Assembly (NCBI GenBank): GCA_958450325.1 | Contig: OY288251.1 | Coordinates: forward strand, 62,947,666-63,011,665 | Direction of reading: 5' to 3' | Source of the DNA: Agrostemma githago | Lineage: Eukaryota; Streptophyta; Magnoliopsida; Caryophyllales; Caryophyllaceae | Length of the DNA stretch: 64,000 bases | Notes under the pieces: model-generated | The model's database searches: none | What the model was told of the DNA's origin: nothing | The model's input: only the letters and a program-made list of their open reading frames with translations | Position numbers and translations under genes: made by a program | Shown: positions 21,111-32,969 of the stretch, piece after piece | How the letters are laid out: the number at the start of each line of letters is the position of its first letter | How positions within the stretch are numbered: position 1 is the first letter of the stretch

Positions 21111-21360
21111 CATTAGGAGATATTATGTGTAAACGGCGAATGCGCCATTTTGTCTTTTGCCAGCGGGGAACGTTCAAGCATGTCGACGGCCCTGCCCAAC
21201 CAACGTTTAAATTCAAATGATAAGGATCAGTTACTCTTCTTTCTTCTCTTATCTACTTGCTGATTGGTCACTACGTTCTCAATCAGCAAGCAGGGGGCAA
21301 TAAGGGGGGGAGCCCATATTCAACTTAGCATACAAAATGGATACCCCAACTCACGCCAGC

Positions 21361-21677
21361 TAACAACCCCCCATGTCATAGCCATGGGGCATAAGTCTTC
21401 ATAAGTTCGCCTGCCGTTCTTCGCCGCAGGTGGCGCCGGCTAACAACTCCCATGCCATAGCCATGGGGGCATAAGCCTCCACAAGTTTGCCTGTCGGTCT
21501 TCACCGCAGGAGGCGGCGACTAACAACCCCTCATGCCATAGCCATGGAGGCATAAGCCTCCACAAGTCCACCTGTCGGTCTTCACCGCAGGTGGCACCGA
21601 CCGACCCCATGCCATAGTCATGGGGCATAAGTCTTAGCAACCCCTCCTGTCGGTCTCAACCGCAGGTGGCGCCGGCT
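21361..21677 (+). repeat. 80-bp tandem repeat, four units
   Basis: Units start at 21,361, 21,441, 21,521 and 21,601 (80, 80, 80 and about 77 bp), each with CCATAGCCATGG, GGCATAAG, CTGTCGGTCTTCACCGCAGG. The array lies downstream of integrase in the gypsy 3' untranslated region. Confidence 0.92.
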
Positions 21678-22380
21678 GATCCTAAGCCATACCTAAAGGT
21701 GCATAGGCCGGTCGCTCTTATCACTAAGCTAAGTCAACCTAAGGCATAAGTTATCCTTAAATCGCCTAAGTGATACCGCCGGCGAAAAGGTTCTCATTTA
21801 AGGGGAGCGAGGACAGGAACACTTAGTGTTAAAAGAGAAAGTAGCGCAAAGATACAGGAAGATAAGAAAATGGACTGCATAAAATAAAAGGCATCAGAAG
21901 TGCCAGAGTTTGATACAAGGCACGTTCCAAAGGCAAAATAAGGCTACGACTATTACAAATTGACAACCGTCTCCTAAGGATCAAGCGGCACCTACGACAG
22001 AAGACAAAATGAAAATCAGTAAAGCATAAAGGTCAAGCCTATGCCAATGCCCCAAGGGTAGGTGTTAGTAGATCCACAAAAAGCCTCAAAAGGGGACAGA
22101 TGAGTGAGCAGTGTCGGCTCGCTCATCTGTCGCCCCTTCCTCTCCCTCCTTGAGGATGCAAGAGGCACAGGAGGACGACGCCGCGACTTTCTATTTAGAA
22201 GGCGAGGAATGCGCCGTCGACATCTCCTCGGCCTCTTATTGCTCTTCCGCCCTTACTCGCTCGTCATTAGACAATGCGACTTCCTATTTAGGAGGCGAGG
22301 AAGACGCTGGTAGATGGCACTGTACCTCGCCCAGTCAAAACCAGGATCATACTCCGCCAAGGCAAGGGCAGTGAGGCTGG

Positions 22381-24844
22381 TCACTGTATCCATACCGGCA
22401 CGATAGGACTCGTCCACCTCTTGATCCAACCCATCCAGTCCTCGAACTTACTCAGCAAGGCCGCCTCCGCCGCCGACAGCTTCTGCTTCAAAGCATATGC
22501 GTCGGGTAGAGCAGAGTCCAACTGATTCTTTGTAGACTTTGTCTCACCTAACACGGCGGCAAGCTTGTCCTCGGTCGCCTGACACCTATCCTCCGCCGCC
22601 TTCACCTCCCTCTCCAGATCAGCTTTAGTCTGAGAGTGTACGCCAGACAGACTAGCCAGGTTCCGCTCCACTACCAATCGGCGCTCTTCCTCGACAGCCA
22701 CCCTTCTCTCCGCCTCTTGTAGGTCGGCCTTCAGAGAATCAACGACAGCTGGGTCGGGAGAAGCCATGATAGCCACCTCCGCAGACCTCCTAATCACCAT
22801 GATGTTATGGGTGGCGATGGTAAGGCGTCGACCACCTTACGGCAGTGCGCGTTGAGTTGGGCGGCAATAGGGGGACGCTCGCCGCCATAAGAGGAAACTT
22901 CCCCATCCTTGATTGGCTCGAACATCTTGAAAAAGTTGACGTCGGATAAAAACGTACAGCCACCAGACCAAGAGGAGAGGGGAGTATCCACAGCGGCGGC
23001 CACATCCCACCTAACTGACCCATCCTTGGAGGCTTCAAGGGCACAAGCAATTTTCTGCGAACCCGCTGGCGCTTCAACAGGGGACGACAGCCCCATGGTG
23101 TTCCCTTCAGTGCCCGGCTCTTCATCCTCCACCATCACCACCTCCGGAGCCGATGCCGGAGCCCCACTTTTAAAGACGGCAACAGTGACCAAATGAGGAA
23201 CAGTCGTCCGAGGGAGGTGACGGTCTCGGAACCACCAGCATCACCCTGGCCACCGGCATAGCTTCGCGCCACCTCTGCGACGTGATATGCTGCGAAGAGA
23301 GTCTATTTCTTCTTAAGCGGCTCCATGGTCGGAAGGAGAATCCGCCTCCTCAACTTGGAAGCCCTAGATCTTCCATGAGTCATGATCGTGGATCGATCAA
23401 CTAGAGGAAGATGTGGCTAAGCAGTAAAAGGACGGAGCTGGCTATCTACCCCCAGCAAAGTAAGCTCCCCCAACGCCCAAATGTGAGCCGGGTGACTACC
23501 TGCGTAAACCAAAAAGAGAGAAAAACTGTAAAGTGCCAAACAAAATACGGGCAACAACGGCGACAAGAGAAGTTATACCCTAGGTACCTGGAGAAGGAAA
23601 AGAAACGCTCACGCCCACCCGTTCCAGATACTCATTACTAGTGATCAGGTCAAAAGGGGGTAACTAAATTGTGGGAAGGGCCACCCTCTCCTTGCCAACC
23701 AGTTGACGACGACGGAAAAGCCCTAATGATCTCCCTATCCGAGTTGCTTAACCCAAATTACTCCAGGTCAAGGTGACCCCATACCTCGTCGCCCCCCTCC
23801 ATGTGGATGCGCACGTCAGTTTGAAATCTCCTAGGGATCGACCATCTGGAGGCGGATCGTACATAGAGTAATCCGCCCTTCCAACTATGACAGTTGGAGA
23901 TGATGGGATAAGACGTGACATAGTTGCCGAACAGTCCTAAGGTCCAATAACCCGTCGTCGACACAACTTTCAGGAACATCATAGCCCTGAACGCCTCTAA
24001 TGAGGAAGTCCACCTCTTCAAACGGCATACACAGCAATAAGAGATGATGGCAGGGATCGCCTAAGGAGTCACCTGGCCCAAGCGATAAATTCATATGCCG
24101 ACCGGAACACCTTCTCCAGAAAGGGGTCAAGAGGAAATCGCAAGCCAAATTTGAGGGACTCTACGGAGGCGCCTACACAACCCTCCGGGGGTAGCAGATC
24201 GTCTAGCCGGCGACCGGCATCTCATACTCAAACCCCTCTCCCAAGAGGTAGAGGTCCCTAGCCGCCTCCAGACAACCCTTTGCCATCGCCCGCCAGCGCC
24301 ACTTAGCATCAATTACAGTGGAAACCGAATATATTTCCTCCTAGGATCAATGAGAGGACGGCGCCTCTCGAGCTTCCTCGCTACCTTCCTCCACCTCCGC
24401 TTGAGCCTCCTCACTACCCTCATCCGCTTCCTCCTGAGCGGGTCACCGGCAACTCGACGACGACTCTTTGATAGCAGAAGGGTCCCTCCGGCGACGACGG
24501 GGAGCCAATGCCGTCGGAGCCCCCTTACTATCTTGATCCTCCTCCGCTTCCCCAACCTCCCGAGCAGACTCCGAACGGCTGGACGGAGACCCCTCCTCCG
24601 CCATCCCTCCGCCAGAAGAGGCGCTCCTTCCACGGCGAAGCCCACGGGTGGAAGGTCGGAGAGACCGAATAGGGACGGTAACGATCGGGGAAACCTCTTC
24701 GATTTTATCCTCCGACGGAGCATCACCGACATTCCCCCCAGATTCAGATCTAGAGGCCACGTTCCCCTCAAAGGCCGACAAGGCCTCGTCTTCCTTCTCC
24801 TCAAAATAGACCCGGCGAGAACAGGTGGACATGACTCGAAACAA
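22381..24844 (-). pseudogene. Antisense ORF region of the gypsy element
   Basis: Opposite to pol, several minus-strand frames have coding character. From 24,844 down: an acidic, Ser/Arg-rich N-terminal part (EEKEDEALSAFEGN...); at 23,758-24,148 two frames with a conserved-looking globular part (TPFWRR...MNLSLGPGDS...WKGGLLYVRSASRW); then 22,794-23,192; and finally a long charged coiled coil at 22,381-22,800 (ADLQEAERRVAVEEERRL). This layout matches the antisense protein known from Tat-group elements such as Grande, resembling the 'putative gypsy-type transposon' family. Stops and frameshifts break it. Its role in the family is unknown. Confidence 0.65.
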
Positions 24845-24938
24845 AAAGCAAAGGAAGATTAAAAGGAGGGAGAGGAAATAATCTAGATAGACGCGCCGAC
24901 GAACTCAGACCTCCGCGCGGAAAGACGACAACTTGATT

Positions 24939-24992
24939 GGAAGAAGAAGAAGAAGAAGAAGAAGAAGAAGATGATGATGATGATGATGATGA
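24939..24992 (+). repeat. (GAA)n-(GAT)n microsatellite
   Basis: About ten GAA units followed by seven GAT units, near the expected 5' end of the antisense ORF transcript. Confidence 0.95.
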
Positions 24993-25261
24993 AGTTTGGG
25001 GGAAGATCTAGTGATAGAAGAAGGAAGAGGAGCAAATGAGGACAAAGGAGTGGGCACACCCCTATTTATACAAAGAAGGGGTAGGATGCCACGGCCACTA
25101 AACCCTGCCAAGTGGCAACATAGCACAAGAGAGGATACCAAAGGTCATCAAGAGTCAAGACACAATAAACAAGACAACAAAGACAAAAAGACAAAAGGAG
25201 AAATCAACTTAACCAAATATTCTCATTGATAATCAGGAGGCCACAGGCCATATACAAAATG

Positions 25262-25385
25262 TGGGGGCCGATACCCCTACTAGTGTCCGGCGGGATAACT
25301 AGGATGGGGGCCGGTACCCCTACTAAACATCCGGCCATATTAACTACCATAGGGTTCGGTACCCTTGCGTACATTCGGCAAATAA
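25262..25385 (+). repeat. Degenerate ~45-bp tandem repeat, three units
   Basis: GGGGGCCGATACCCCTACTA recurs as GGGGGCCGGTACCCCTACTA and GGGTTCGGTACCCTTGCGTA, each followed by CATTCGGC- or CATCCGGC-like sequence. A second short array in the gypsy 3' region. Confidence 0.7.
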
Positions 25386-25520
25386 AAGCCACATCATATT
25401 CCTGAAATAAGAGTCGATCTCCACAACATCAACAGAGCAAAGCACCGGGCCGAAGCCCCTCCCCTCCTCCTCCGGTGGCTGGCTTCAACCAGCAAAACGA
25501 AGCCCAGCCAAACTACAGGA

Positions 25521-25838
25521 TTAGTGGCCAGGGAGGCGGCATCCATTTGCCACCCAGTAAGCGTAGGCCTCATCCTCCAAACGCGCCTCCTCATCCAAGT
25601 CCTCCCTGGGAACAGGAGGAGAAGGCGAGCGTGCGGACAGGGTGGAGGTCTCCAGAGAAGGAGGCGAGATGCAAATCCCGCAAGAAGGAGAGTTATAGCC
25701 TTCAATATCCTCGTCGGAACAGCACAGACAGCGACCACGAGGAGCACGAGGTGAAGAGGATGAACTATCGTCGGATGACGAGTAACTCGGGGAACCACCA
25801 GAGGAATGGGCGCCCGGATCCACGTCGGGCTCGGACAC
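25521..25838 (-). pseudogene. Acidic, Ser-rich antisense ORF in the gypsy 3' region
   Basis: A 105-codon minus-strand frame with natural-looking composition: a DDSSSSS tract, a CLCC cluster, then DEEARLEDEAYAYWVANGCR. A longer frame overlaps it (25,394-26,095) but is Leu/Arg-rich in a way typical of a shadow frame. It may be part of a second antisense transcript of the element. No family recognised. Confidence 0.3.
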
Positions 25839-26371
25839 CCCTTGATGAAACCTCCCTTTTCTGCAACGAGGGAGGCGGAGGGCGCCAAAAAAAGGTTTGG
25901 CCGGGCCCGCAACAAGAGCAATGGGGCATGCAGCCGTCGTAGAACTCCTAGAGGGAGGCCAATACTGAGCTTTACGGACAACCCTGCGTCCCCTCCCATG
26001 GAGGGACGACCTTGGAGAAGGAAGGCAACGACATCGCGGTTGGCCTCAAAGGGCGGATTCAATGACGGGGGAGAGTTGCTGCCAAAAGAAGACAAAACAG
26101 AAATAAATGCTCCCTAACCCTCAACCACCTAAAAGTAATGATGAGAAACCTTGGAAATACAAGCGCAATCATTACTTTTATGGGAACAAGGCACCTAGGT
26201 ACCTTCCCAAGGAATGGGGAGTGCAAAAGACAAGACAGATGGACGGATGCGAAGAAGAACGTTGAGAAAGTGGCGGCGTAAGAACGACCGACTTCAGTAC
26301 GCCTCCAAAGCATACTACTCGCCGGTCGCTACCGACTCAAGACTCGGGGCATGAACCGACGATGGGGCAAT

Positions 26372-26785
26372 TTATGGGAGTCGACATTTCTGTCAGCAAG
26401 CATAGCCGTTCGCCGGCACCCTTGTCACCAAGACATCCTTCCACCACCCTTCAGGGGGAAGACGGCGACTACTCGGTAGAACCCAGCTGTTTGGTTCGTA
26501 CATTAGTGCCTCTATAAATAGAGACACTATTTCCAAATGCAAAGGGTTCAAAAAAATACTACAATTTATCTCTCTAAAAAGCAAGGTAAATCCTCTACTA
26601 AGTCGATCATTATCTCCTTAATCTCGTTCACTGACTTGAGCATCGGAGAGGCAACCTCGGACACCCTCTGAGGCCCTTGTGTGTTCCCTATACAGTTACA
26701 AGGTGAAACCGACCTCAAGCGGGGCAAGGAAGAAGCAAGTCGGCTACTACTAGTCGAAGAGGATTGGTTGTTTGTACCCCAAACA
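26372..26785 (+). repeat. 3' LTR of the gypsy element
   Basis: Starts after a purine-rich GATGGGGCAATT (about 26,361-26,372) and ends CCCCAAACA at 26,785, then GATAT. It retains the CTATAAATAGAGACAC TATA region. Several indels distinguish it from the 5' LTR. Confidence 0.9.
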
Positions 26786-26793
26786 GATATATC

Positions 26794-27335
26794 TAGACCT
26801 GTCAAAACATGACCCGATCCGTTGTGCCCTTTTTTAGGGTCATGAAGCCATTTTTTTTCAACATGCAACCCGTTTGACTCGAACTCATTATGACCCTTTA
26901 ATTTAGGGTCGAAACCCGACCAGAACCATTTGACTCGTTGAGTCAATGGAAAGTTATTAGAACTAATCAAATATTAATATTTAAATATTATATTTGGATT
27001 TATGATTAAATAATATTTTTTAATATTTTAAGCTATGTAGATAAACAAATATTCAATTTAATATAAATTTTTGATGATAAATTGAAAATAAAATAATTAT
27101 TAAAATAAATTTAAAATTTTGTTTTATTATTTTTTTAGAAAATAAACATTATAATTAAAGAGTATAGTAATAGTATTATTAAAATAAATATAAATGTAAT
27201 ATTAAAAATAATTTTTTCCTTAAAAAGCGGTAAAAATTTAGGCGTTCGAAACTTATTTCTTACCCATATTCTAACTCTAACTCGACCCGTATACGAAGCT
27301 ATCCGTATTCTAACTTGACCCGTTTGACAGATCTA
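26794..27335. mobile_element. hAT-like MITE, about 542 bp
   Basis: The ends are TAGACCTGTCAAA and, inverted, TTTGACAGATCTA. Inside both ends are GACCCG motifs typical of this MITE type; the centre is AT-rich. The flanking octamers GATATATC and CATATAAT match at only five positions, so the duplication is uncertain. The gypsy element inserted three bases from its left end. Confidence 0.5.
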
Positions 27336-27806
27336 CATATAATGTATTAAATATATGTGGACTCTTAATAATCTTAAATGGTATATTAGACATACCGGTC
27401 ATAATACACAAAAATATTTCATTTTATTGGGAAAGTTATTGTATTTACGATATATATACGTACATGATTAATTTGTAAATCAATTAAAAATATTTAGATT
27501 TTGTTTAATGTTTGCAAATTTCTGTATTAAAAATTAATATTGCTATTATAATTTTATGTTCTAAATAAGTAAGTGACAAAATATTGGGGGTGAACTATTT
27601 CTAATCTTGATTTAAGACAAAATTAGGAATATTTGATAGTATTGATTATTTTTTTGTAATCCATCATATAATGTTACATAAATGGGTAAGTTAGACTCTT
27701 ATATAAACGTACACTAATATAACAAGTCTTGCACAATGTTTATGATCTTACCACGTCATCATTGTTATGCATCTACACTGTCATGTAGTCAGTAGATGCA
27801 TTGGAT

Positions 27807-27877
<71 letters not shown>

Positions 27878-28193
27878 AGTCACATATTCCCGCCCACAAT
27901 ACAACATTAACAACTAACATCTAATCCAATGTTCGGGATGTGGGGAGGGGAGGGAAAATGAGTGATGCCAACATAAGTGATGTGAGGAGTGAGTTTTAAA
28001 TACTCACCAACGTTATCGAAGAATTTTTTTAAAAAAAATCAACAATAGCGCGAAAATGAGTAAAGGTTGAGAATGTATCAGATTTTTTTTAAGGGGCATT
28101 AACCACGTTTGCCGAGTGAAGTGGGTGAGAGCGGTGGGCGAGGGTGGTTAGGGTGGTGGGGTGGGTGAAAGGTTGGAGGTGCATGGGTGTAGG
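27336..28193. other. AT-rich DNA with a long (TA)n tract
   Basis: Contains a pure TA run at 27,809-27,874 and, at about 27,583-27,640, a short sequence that also occurs at 13,868-13,923. No gene seen. Confidence 0.5.
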
Positions 28194-28370
28194 TAGGGGT
28201 GGTAATGAGATGAGACAGCTCGCGAGCAGCCAGAGATCGGCTCGGTCAAAGCTCGGTCAAAGCTCGACTCGTGTGAGATTGGCTCGAGCTCGACTTGTAT
28301 TCTATACGAGTCAAGCCAAGCAAGGCCTAGCTCGGCTCGAAAAGCTCGTGAGCTCGATATTTTTTTAAGT
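28194..28370. repeat. hAT-like MITE end with GCTCG motifs
   Basis: Starts TAGGGGTGGTAATGAG, close to the end of the hAT MITE at 40,052 (TAGGGATGTCAACGGG), and is followed by many GGCTCG/CGAGC motifs. The other end was not identified. Confidence 0.35.
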
Positions 28371-29100
28371 ACTATGATTTACCTTTTTTCCAGAGTATTA
28401 TTTTTTTCAATGAAGTCAAATTTTCACTTACATAAAATATAATATAATACAAGGTTTTTTATTTTTTAAAATTCCATAAAATGGCTCAACTTTTTTTTTC
28501 CTTCATCAAAATAGCGTATACTTTGTATAAAATTTTATGATGGTGTATCGATACCCAAACTTAGTAGTAACATAAAAACAAATTTATGACAAAATTGTTA
28601 ACATGGTAGAGTGAGAGAGTTGGTTCTAGTCTCTATTTGAATCGAATGACTAAGGTTCTAATCTCACAAATGACATTTTTATCCCACTTAAATAATGGGA
28701 TTACTTGGATGGAGCTCTCGTTAACACCCTTAGATGTAGGTGTAACCGTGCAAAAGGGTTTGGGAAATTCGGGTCTTTTTTTTCTTTTTTCTTTTTTCTT
28801 TTTTTACTATTTTCAGTTTTTCTTTTCATTTTTTCTTTTTCTTTTGTAAATTTCTTTCTTGCTTTTTTCATTTTTTTTCTTTTATTATCAAAAATTAAAG
28901 ATTCTATTTTTGAATTTTCATATTTTTGTATTACAATGACAAAAATTTAATATTTTTTTTCCTTTTTTTATGTCAAATTCATAAACAAAATAAGTAATCG
29001 ATACATTACGTCATCAATAATTAAATTACAATCCATAATTTTTTTTCCAAAGATTATAAATAGATGGAAATCATGAAGCTCTAAATGCATAAGACGCTAG
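28371..29100. other. T-rich low-complexity DNA
   Basis: T runs at about 28,778-28,870 could be the complement of a LINE poly(A) tail or just low complexity. Open frames here are Phe-rich artefacts. Confidence 0.4.
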
Positions 29101-29182
29101 TCTATACAGTTTGGAATTCCGTGTCCTAAGGGATCAAGGAAACAGAACAACAATGAAAGAAGGAGCATTCCGCCACAAGATC

Positions 29183-29449
29183 TTATTTAATCAGCGGCTC
29201 CCGACCAGCAAAGGGGATGTCCACACCAGCAATTTGCGAAACCAGATTCAAGCAGTCTGTGATAACTTTGATATGAAGATAACCTCGCTTTTTGACCCAT
29301 TTAACTGCCCTGAGCAACGCAATTGCTTCCGCATGAACAGTCGATTCAGCAATAAAAGATTGTTGAACTTTCTCCAAAATCATATTATCATGATTTAAGA
29401 CACATCCAACCACGTGTTGCCCGAAGCGAAGGAAGCCATTCTGTGTCAA
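29183..29449 (-). pseudogene. LINE RNase H domain
   Basis: An 88-codon frame with the plant LINE RNase H C-terminal layout: ESTVHAEAIALLRAVKWV supplies the catalytic Glu, and VITDCLNLVSQI the following Asp. It is the last domain of the LINE polyprotein and is separated from the zinc-binding region by frame changes. Confidence 0.8.
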
Positions 29450-29552
29450 CCTGAATGGTAACCTGAAGACAGGAATTGTTACTTCCTGTTTGTTTAATGA
29501 TGAAAAATTCTTTCAAATTTCTGAGTTCTGCTCTTCGAACTCCCAAATCATC

Positions 29553-31143
29553 TCATGATCTCTTCTCCCCTTTTAGACTTTCTCCAGGCGACGAAGCAAG
29601 CTCCTGAAGTGAAATGTGACAGGATAGGCTACTATGTACATTTATCATTAGATCCTTACAGGATGCTTCATATCTCTTCCAGAATCCGAAAACTGATTTG
29701 TCCCACTTACCAAAAATACCACCATTCCGGAACAACCAGACCGAGTAAAGCATGTTTGGGAAATGGTGGAGACCAAAGTTAGAGTCTTCGATCTTGGATA
29801 AGTAGGAAATCCAACCCATAACCCAATCTTGTAATCTTAAGGAAGAAGCATACTCAACCAGAATCCCAATAGAACAGCTTGTCCATAATCTATAAATAAC
29901 GTAACAATCCCTGAAAAGGTGTTCAAGAGATTCGACGTTTCCATTCAATTCTTGATTCACTAGTCCTTCACAGAGAACACAATGATTTGACCCTGTCAAT
30001 TTTCTCTTTATTCTTTCTGCCCCTACTGGCAGTGCAGAGGAAAGGATTTTCCAAACAAAAGTCTTCCATACTTAGGGCCTAGGCAATTTCCAAAGTATTT
30101 TCTTCGAGTAGAATTTCGGGAAAAGCCTAATGCATTTAATTGCTCTATTTCTATGTTTATCAAATTTCCCGTCCTTAGAGATCCCTTCTCTATACCCACT
30201 TTTTACATTATAAGTATCATCCTTGGTTCTTCTCCAAACAGGAGTACATAGGAAAGTTTGTTCCAGGATATGAATAGAACTGATTTGCTCACACCATTCC
30301 GGATTAAAAACCAAAGCCAATCTGTCTGTATTCCAAGTATTATTACTATTGATAAAATTGGCTAAGGACCAAAAGTTGCCTTCCTCATTAATCAGACTGT
30401 TGAAGCCCGTTTTTGGTACCTGGATATTGCCATGAACCTATTTATCTTGAAAAAACATTGATACTTCTGATATTCTCCTCATTCTTGCTACCTAAACTCC
30501 AGCTAAGACCACTCTTTATTATCTCTCTACCCCATAAAATGTCCTTCCAACTAGAAGAGGAAGCTCTTAAAAACGACAAATTTCTACAGTGCATCTAATC
30601 CTTGATATAACCGAATTTCCCCTCAAATACTTTACACAGCAAGGAGTCCTCTTTCATTAAGAGTTTCCAAGCCACCTTAGCAAGCAAAGCTTGGTTAAAA
30701 AAAATCAAATTCCTAATTCCTAACCCTCCATCGGTCTTTGGTAAAGAGAGAAACCTCGAAGCCCTCCAATGAACCGTGCCCCCTGTTCTAGATCCTGCCC
30801 ACCAAAAATGAGCTAACAAGGAATTCACCTTGCTAGCTACATTTATCGGTATTTTGAAGATCGGTAGAAAGAAACTTGAAAAGTTGGCTAGAACAGAATG
30901 AATCAAAGTTAATCTTCCGGATGGGGATAAGAAAACGCCATTCCAAGAGGTAATCCTTTGACGAACTTTGTCAATTATAAGGTTGTGAGTCTTGGACTTT
31001 TTTTGCCCTCCTATATCAGGAATGCCTAGGTAAGAACCTAGGTCTTCACTAGCTTTGATATCAAGAAGAAGCAGTGTTCTTTGAATGATGGAAAGGTTGC
31101 AATTAGGGCTGAATAAAATAGAGGACTTTGGTTGATTGATTAT
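29553..31143 (-). pseudogene. LINE region between RT and RNase H, with zf-RVT
   Basis: Three separated open frames (30,595-30,906, 30,072-30,320, 29,553-29,999) carry conserved plant LINE blocks: INVASKVNSLLAHFWWAG, GGLGIRNLIFFNQALLAKVAWKL, and a zinc-binding CVLCEG...ESLEHLFRDC motif. They are joined only by homology; stops lie between. Confidence 0.85.
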
Positions 31144-32066
31144 TTATCCCGAAAGGAGGCGGTATCTTTGTATGACTTTATAGAAGTTGGCCATATTCTT
31201 CCACTCTCCTTTGAGAAAGAACAACGAATCATCGGCAAAAAACAGGTGAGATATATCTGGTGCCCTCCTTGCCACTCTAATTCCTTGAATACGGTCCCTT
31301 CCGTAGGAGAATCTCAGGTTCCTTGAAAGAATTTCCATACAAATGACAAAAAGATAAGGAGAAAGAGAATCCCTTGCCTCAGGCCACAAGAAGGAGAAAA
31401 AAATCTAAGTGGTTCCCCATTATTTATAAGGATCGAGTAGGAGACAGAGGAAGCGTAATTCATAATCAGATCCACACATTTCTTTGGAAATTGGAGTCCT
31501 AATAGAGCACCTTTGAGGAAATTCCAGCTGATTCGGTCATAAGTTTTACTCATATCTGCCTTCACCGCGACAAGTCCTACTTTCCCAGAATTTTTTTTCT
31601 TCACAGTCCTAATACACTCATCTGCTATAAGGATATTGTCGGCAATTGATCTCCCCGGGATGCATGCATTTTGGAACTCCTCTATGATACGCCCCATAAG
31701 GGTCTTCATTCTGTTAGCCATACATTTCATAATAATTTTCGTTATAACATTGCATAGGCTAATCGGCCGGAATTCATCAACTCTCTCGGGATTAGAGGAT
31801 TTTGGGATTAAAGTAATGAACGTCCTATTCATCTCTTTCGGGATAAAACCAGACTTGGTCGTAGACCTGACCGCTTCACAGACTTCCTTTTTTACCACTT
31901 TCCAAACTTTCTTAAAGAACTCTCCAAGGATACCTTCTGGACATGGGGACTTATATGATCCTAATTGGAAAATTGTCTTTCGTACTTCTTTGTTTGTGAA
32001 TTCTCGTAACAAATCTTCTCCTTCCTCTTCTGTAACTCCTGGTCTCCCATAATTAAAGAAAAATTC
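31144..32066 (-). pseudogene. LINE reverse transcriptase
   Basis: The open frame from about 32,060 to 31,314 contains FTNKEVRKTIFQL, NRTFITLIPKSSNPERVDEFRPISLCN, and ADMSKTYDRISWNFL (RT motif A). A frameshift near 31,350 leads into a frame with the catalytic FADDSLFF (motif C). RT of non-LTR elements copies the RNA directly at the nicked target. The upstream 35 codons of the open frame belong to the inverted repeat arm, not to the LINE. Confidence 0.92.
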
Positions 32067-32080
32067 ATTCTCTGAGTAAT

Positions 32081-32969
32081 AATTTAGAGACACCACATTG
32101 ATCCACCTCAGAATTTCATGTGGCGGTGACTTGGCGCATACATGGTAGGTCTTATGTGGCAAAAAAACTGCTTTCATTTAATAAATTAATCGTCAATGCA
32201 GTTAAATAAAATTATGGACGGTTACTTTAAAAAAAACTTCCCACTTCCGTCATTTTAATTCTCAACTCCTCCTCATCTTTAAACTCCCCACTACTCCTCA
32301 AAGGACCAAAAAAACTCCCCACTCCTCACCATCTAACTTCCCACTTCTGTCAACTTTTATTCTCTCTCCCGTCTCACCAATATCTCGATTTGTTTGATGA
32401 ATTTGGAGAGACTGTTTCTTCTTCTGTCCAATAATCCTAACTAAAAAATCCTCAAAAAATTCAATCAAACCTAAATCCTCCAATTCAATCAAATCAATTT
32501 CTTCCCAAAAATTCAACCAATCGACCAATTCAATCACTAGCGGCAGCTAACATGTCATCGGAAGGAATCGACGAAGTATGAATGACGTGGAACACGTAGC
32601 CGAAAACAAAGATGGAGGCGTCGAAAACAAATGTCGATCTTCATTTTCTGCATTAACAAATGTAGATCTTCATTTTATGCATTAATTTCAATTATGATAA
32701 TGTGGGTATTGGATAAACTTGATTAATTTTCGTAATTTGAATTAATTGTAGTATGAATTAATTAGTTTGATAAGTTTGATTTCATGATTTGATGATGTGT
32801 GTATTGGATAGAATTTGATTAATTTTGTTGAGGGAAGTTTTGTAGTGAAAGAGGAAGAAAGTGTTAAAATTACATTATTATAGATTGCCAAAGTATTGAT
32901 TTTGATGTTTGGATGTAATGTTTGATAGTTTGATGATCAGATTATTTTAGTTGAAAGTTGAATGTATGT
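32081..32969 (-). repeat. Inverted repeat arm A, outer part
   Basis: Reverse complement of arm B (39,220-40,702), nearly identical over about 890 bp. It sits between the RT and EN parts of the LINE. The 3.5-kb LTR at 32,970-36,481 interrupts the arm; the remainder is 36,482-37,077. This arm lacks the hAT MITE and keeps a single GCGCCAAG where arm B has two copies around it. Confidence 0.9.
32298..32537 (-). pseudogene. Arm A copy of an unrecognised acidic ORF
   Basis: 79 codons, almost identical to the first part of the 111-codon frame in arm B (39,644-39,979), then diverging through a frameshift near 32,310. See that entry. Confidence 0.4.

Larger units (their letters stand above)
14486..26785 (+). 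mobile_element. Ty3/gypsy retrotransposon, Tat-like, 12.3 kb
   Basis: Bounded by LTRs and by GATAT at both ends (14,481-14,485 and 26,786-26,790). The order is gag, protease, RT, RNase H, an extra RNase H-like segment, integrase, then 5 kb with an 80-bp tandem array and an antisense ORF region. RT before integrase identifies gypsy; the second RNase H and antisense ORF suggest the Tat group. All genes carry stops or frameshifts, and the LTRs have diverged visibly, so the copy is old and inactive. The GC-rich coding region contrasts with AT-rich flanks. Confidence 0.93.

Noticed and set aside
25394..26095. 233-codon minus-strand ORF
   Set aside because: Leu- and Arg-rich composition of a shadow frame; an overlapping frame (25,521-25,838) looks more natural, and the element is degenerate here.
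28637..28950. Phe-rich ORFs
   Set aside because: Low-complexity T-rich DNA gives Phe runs in both frames.
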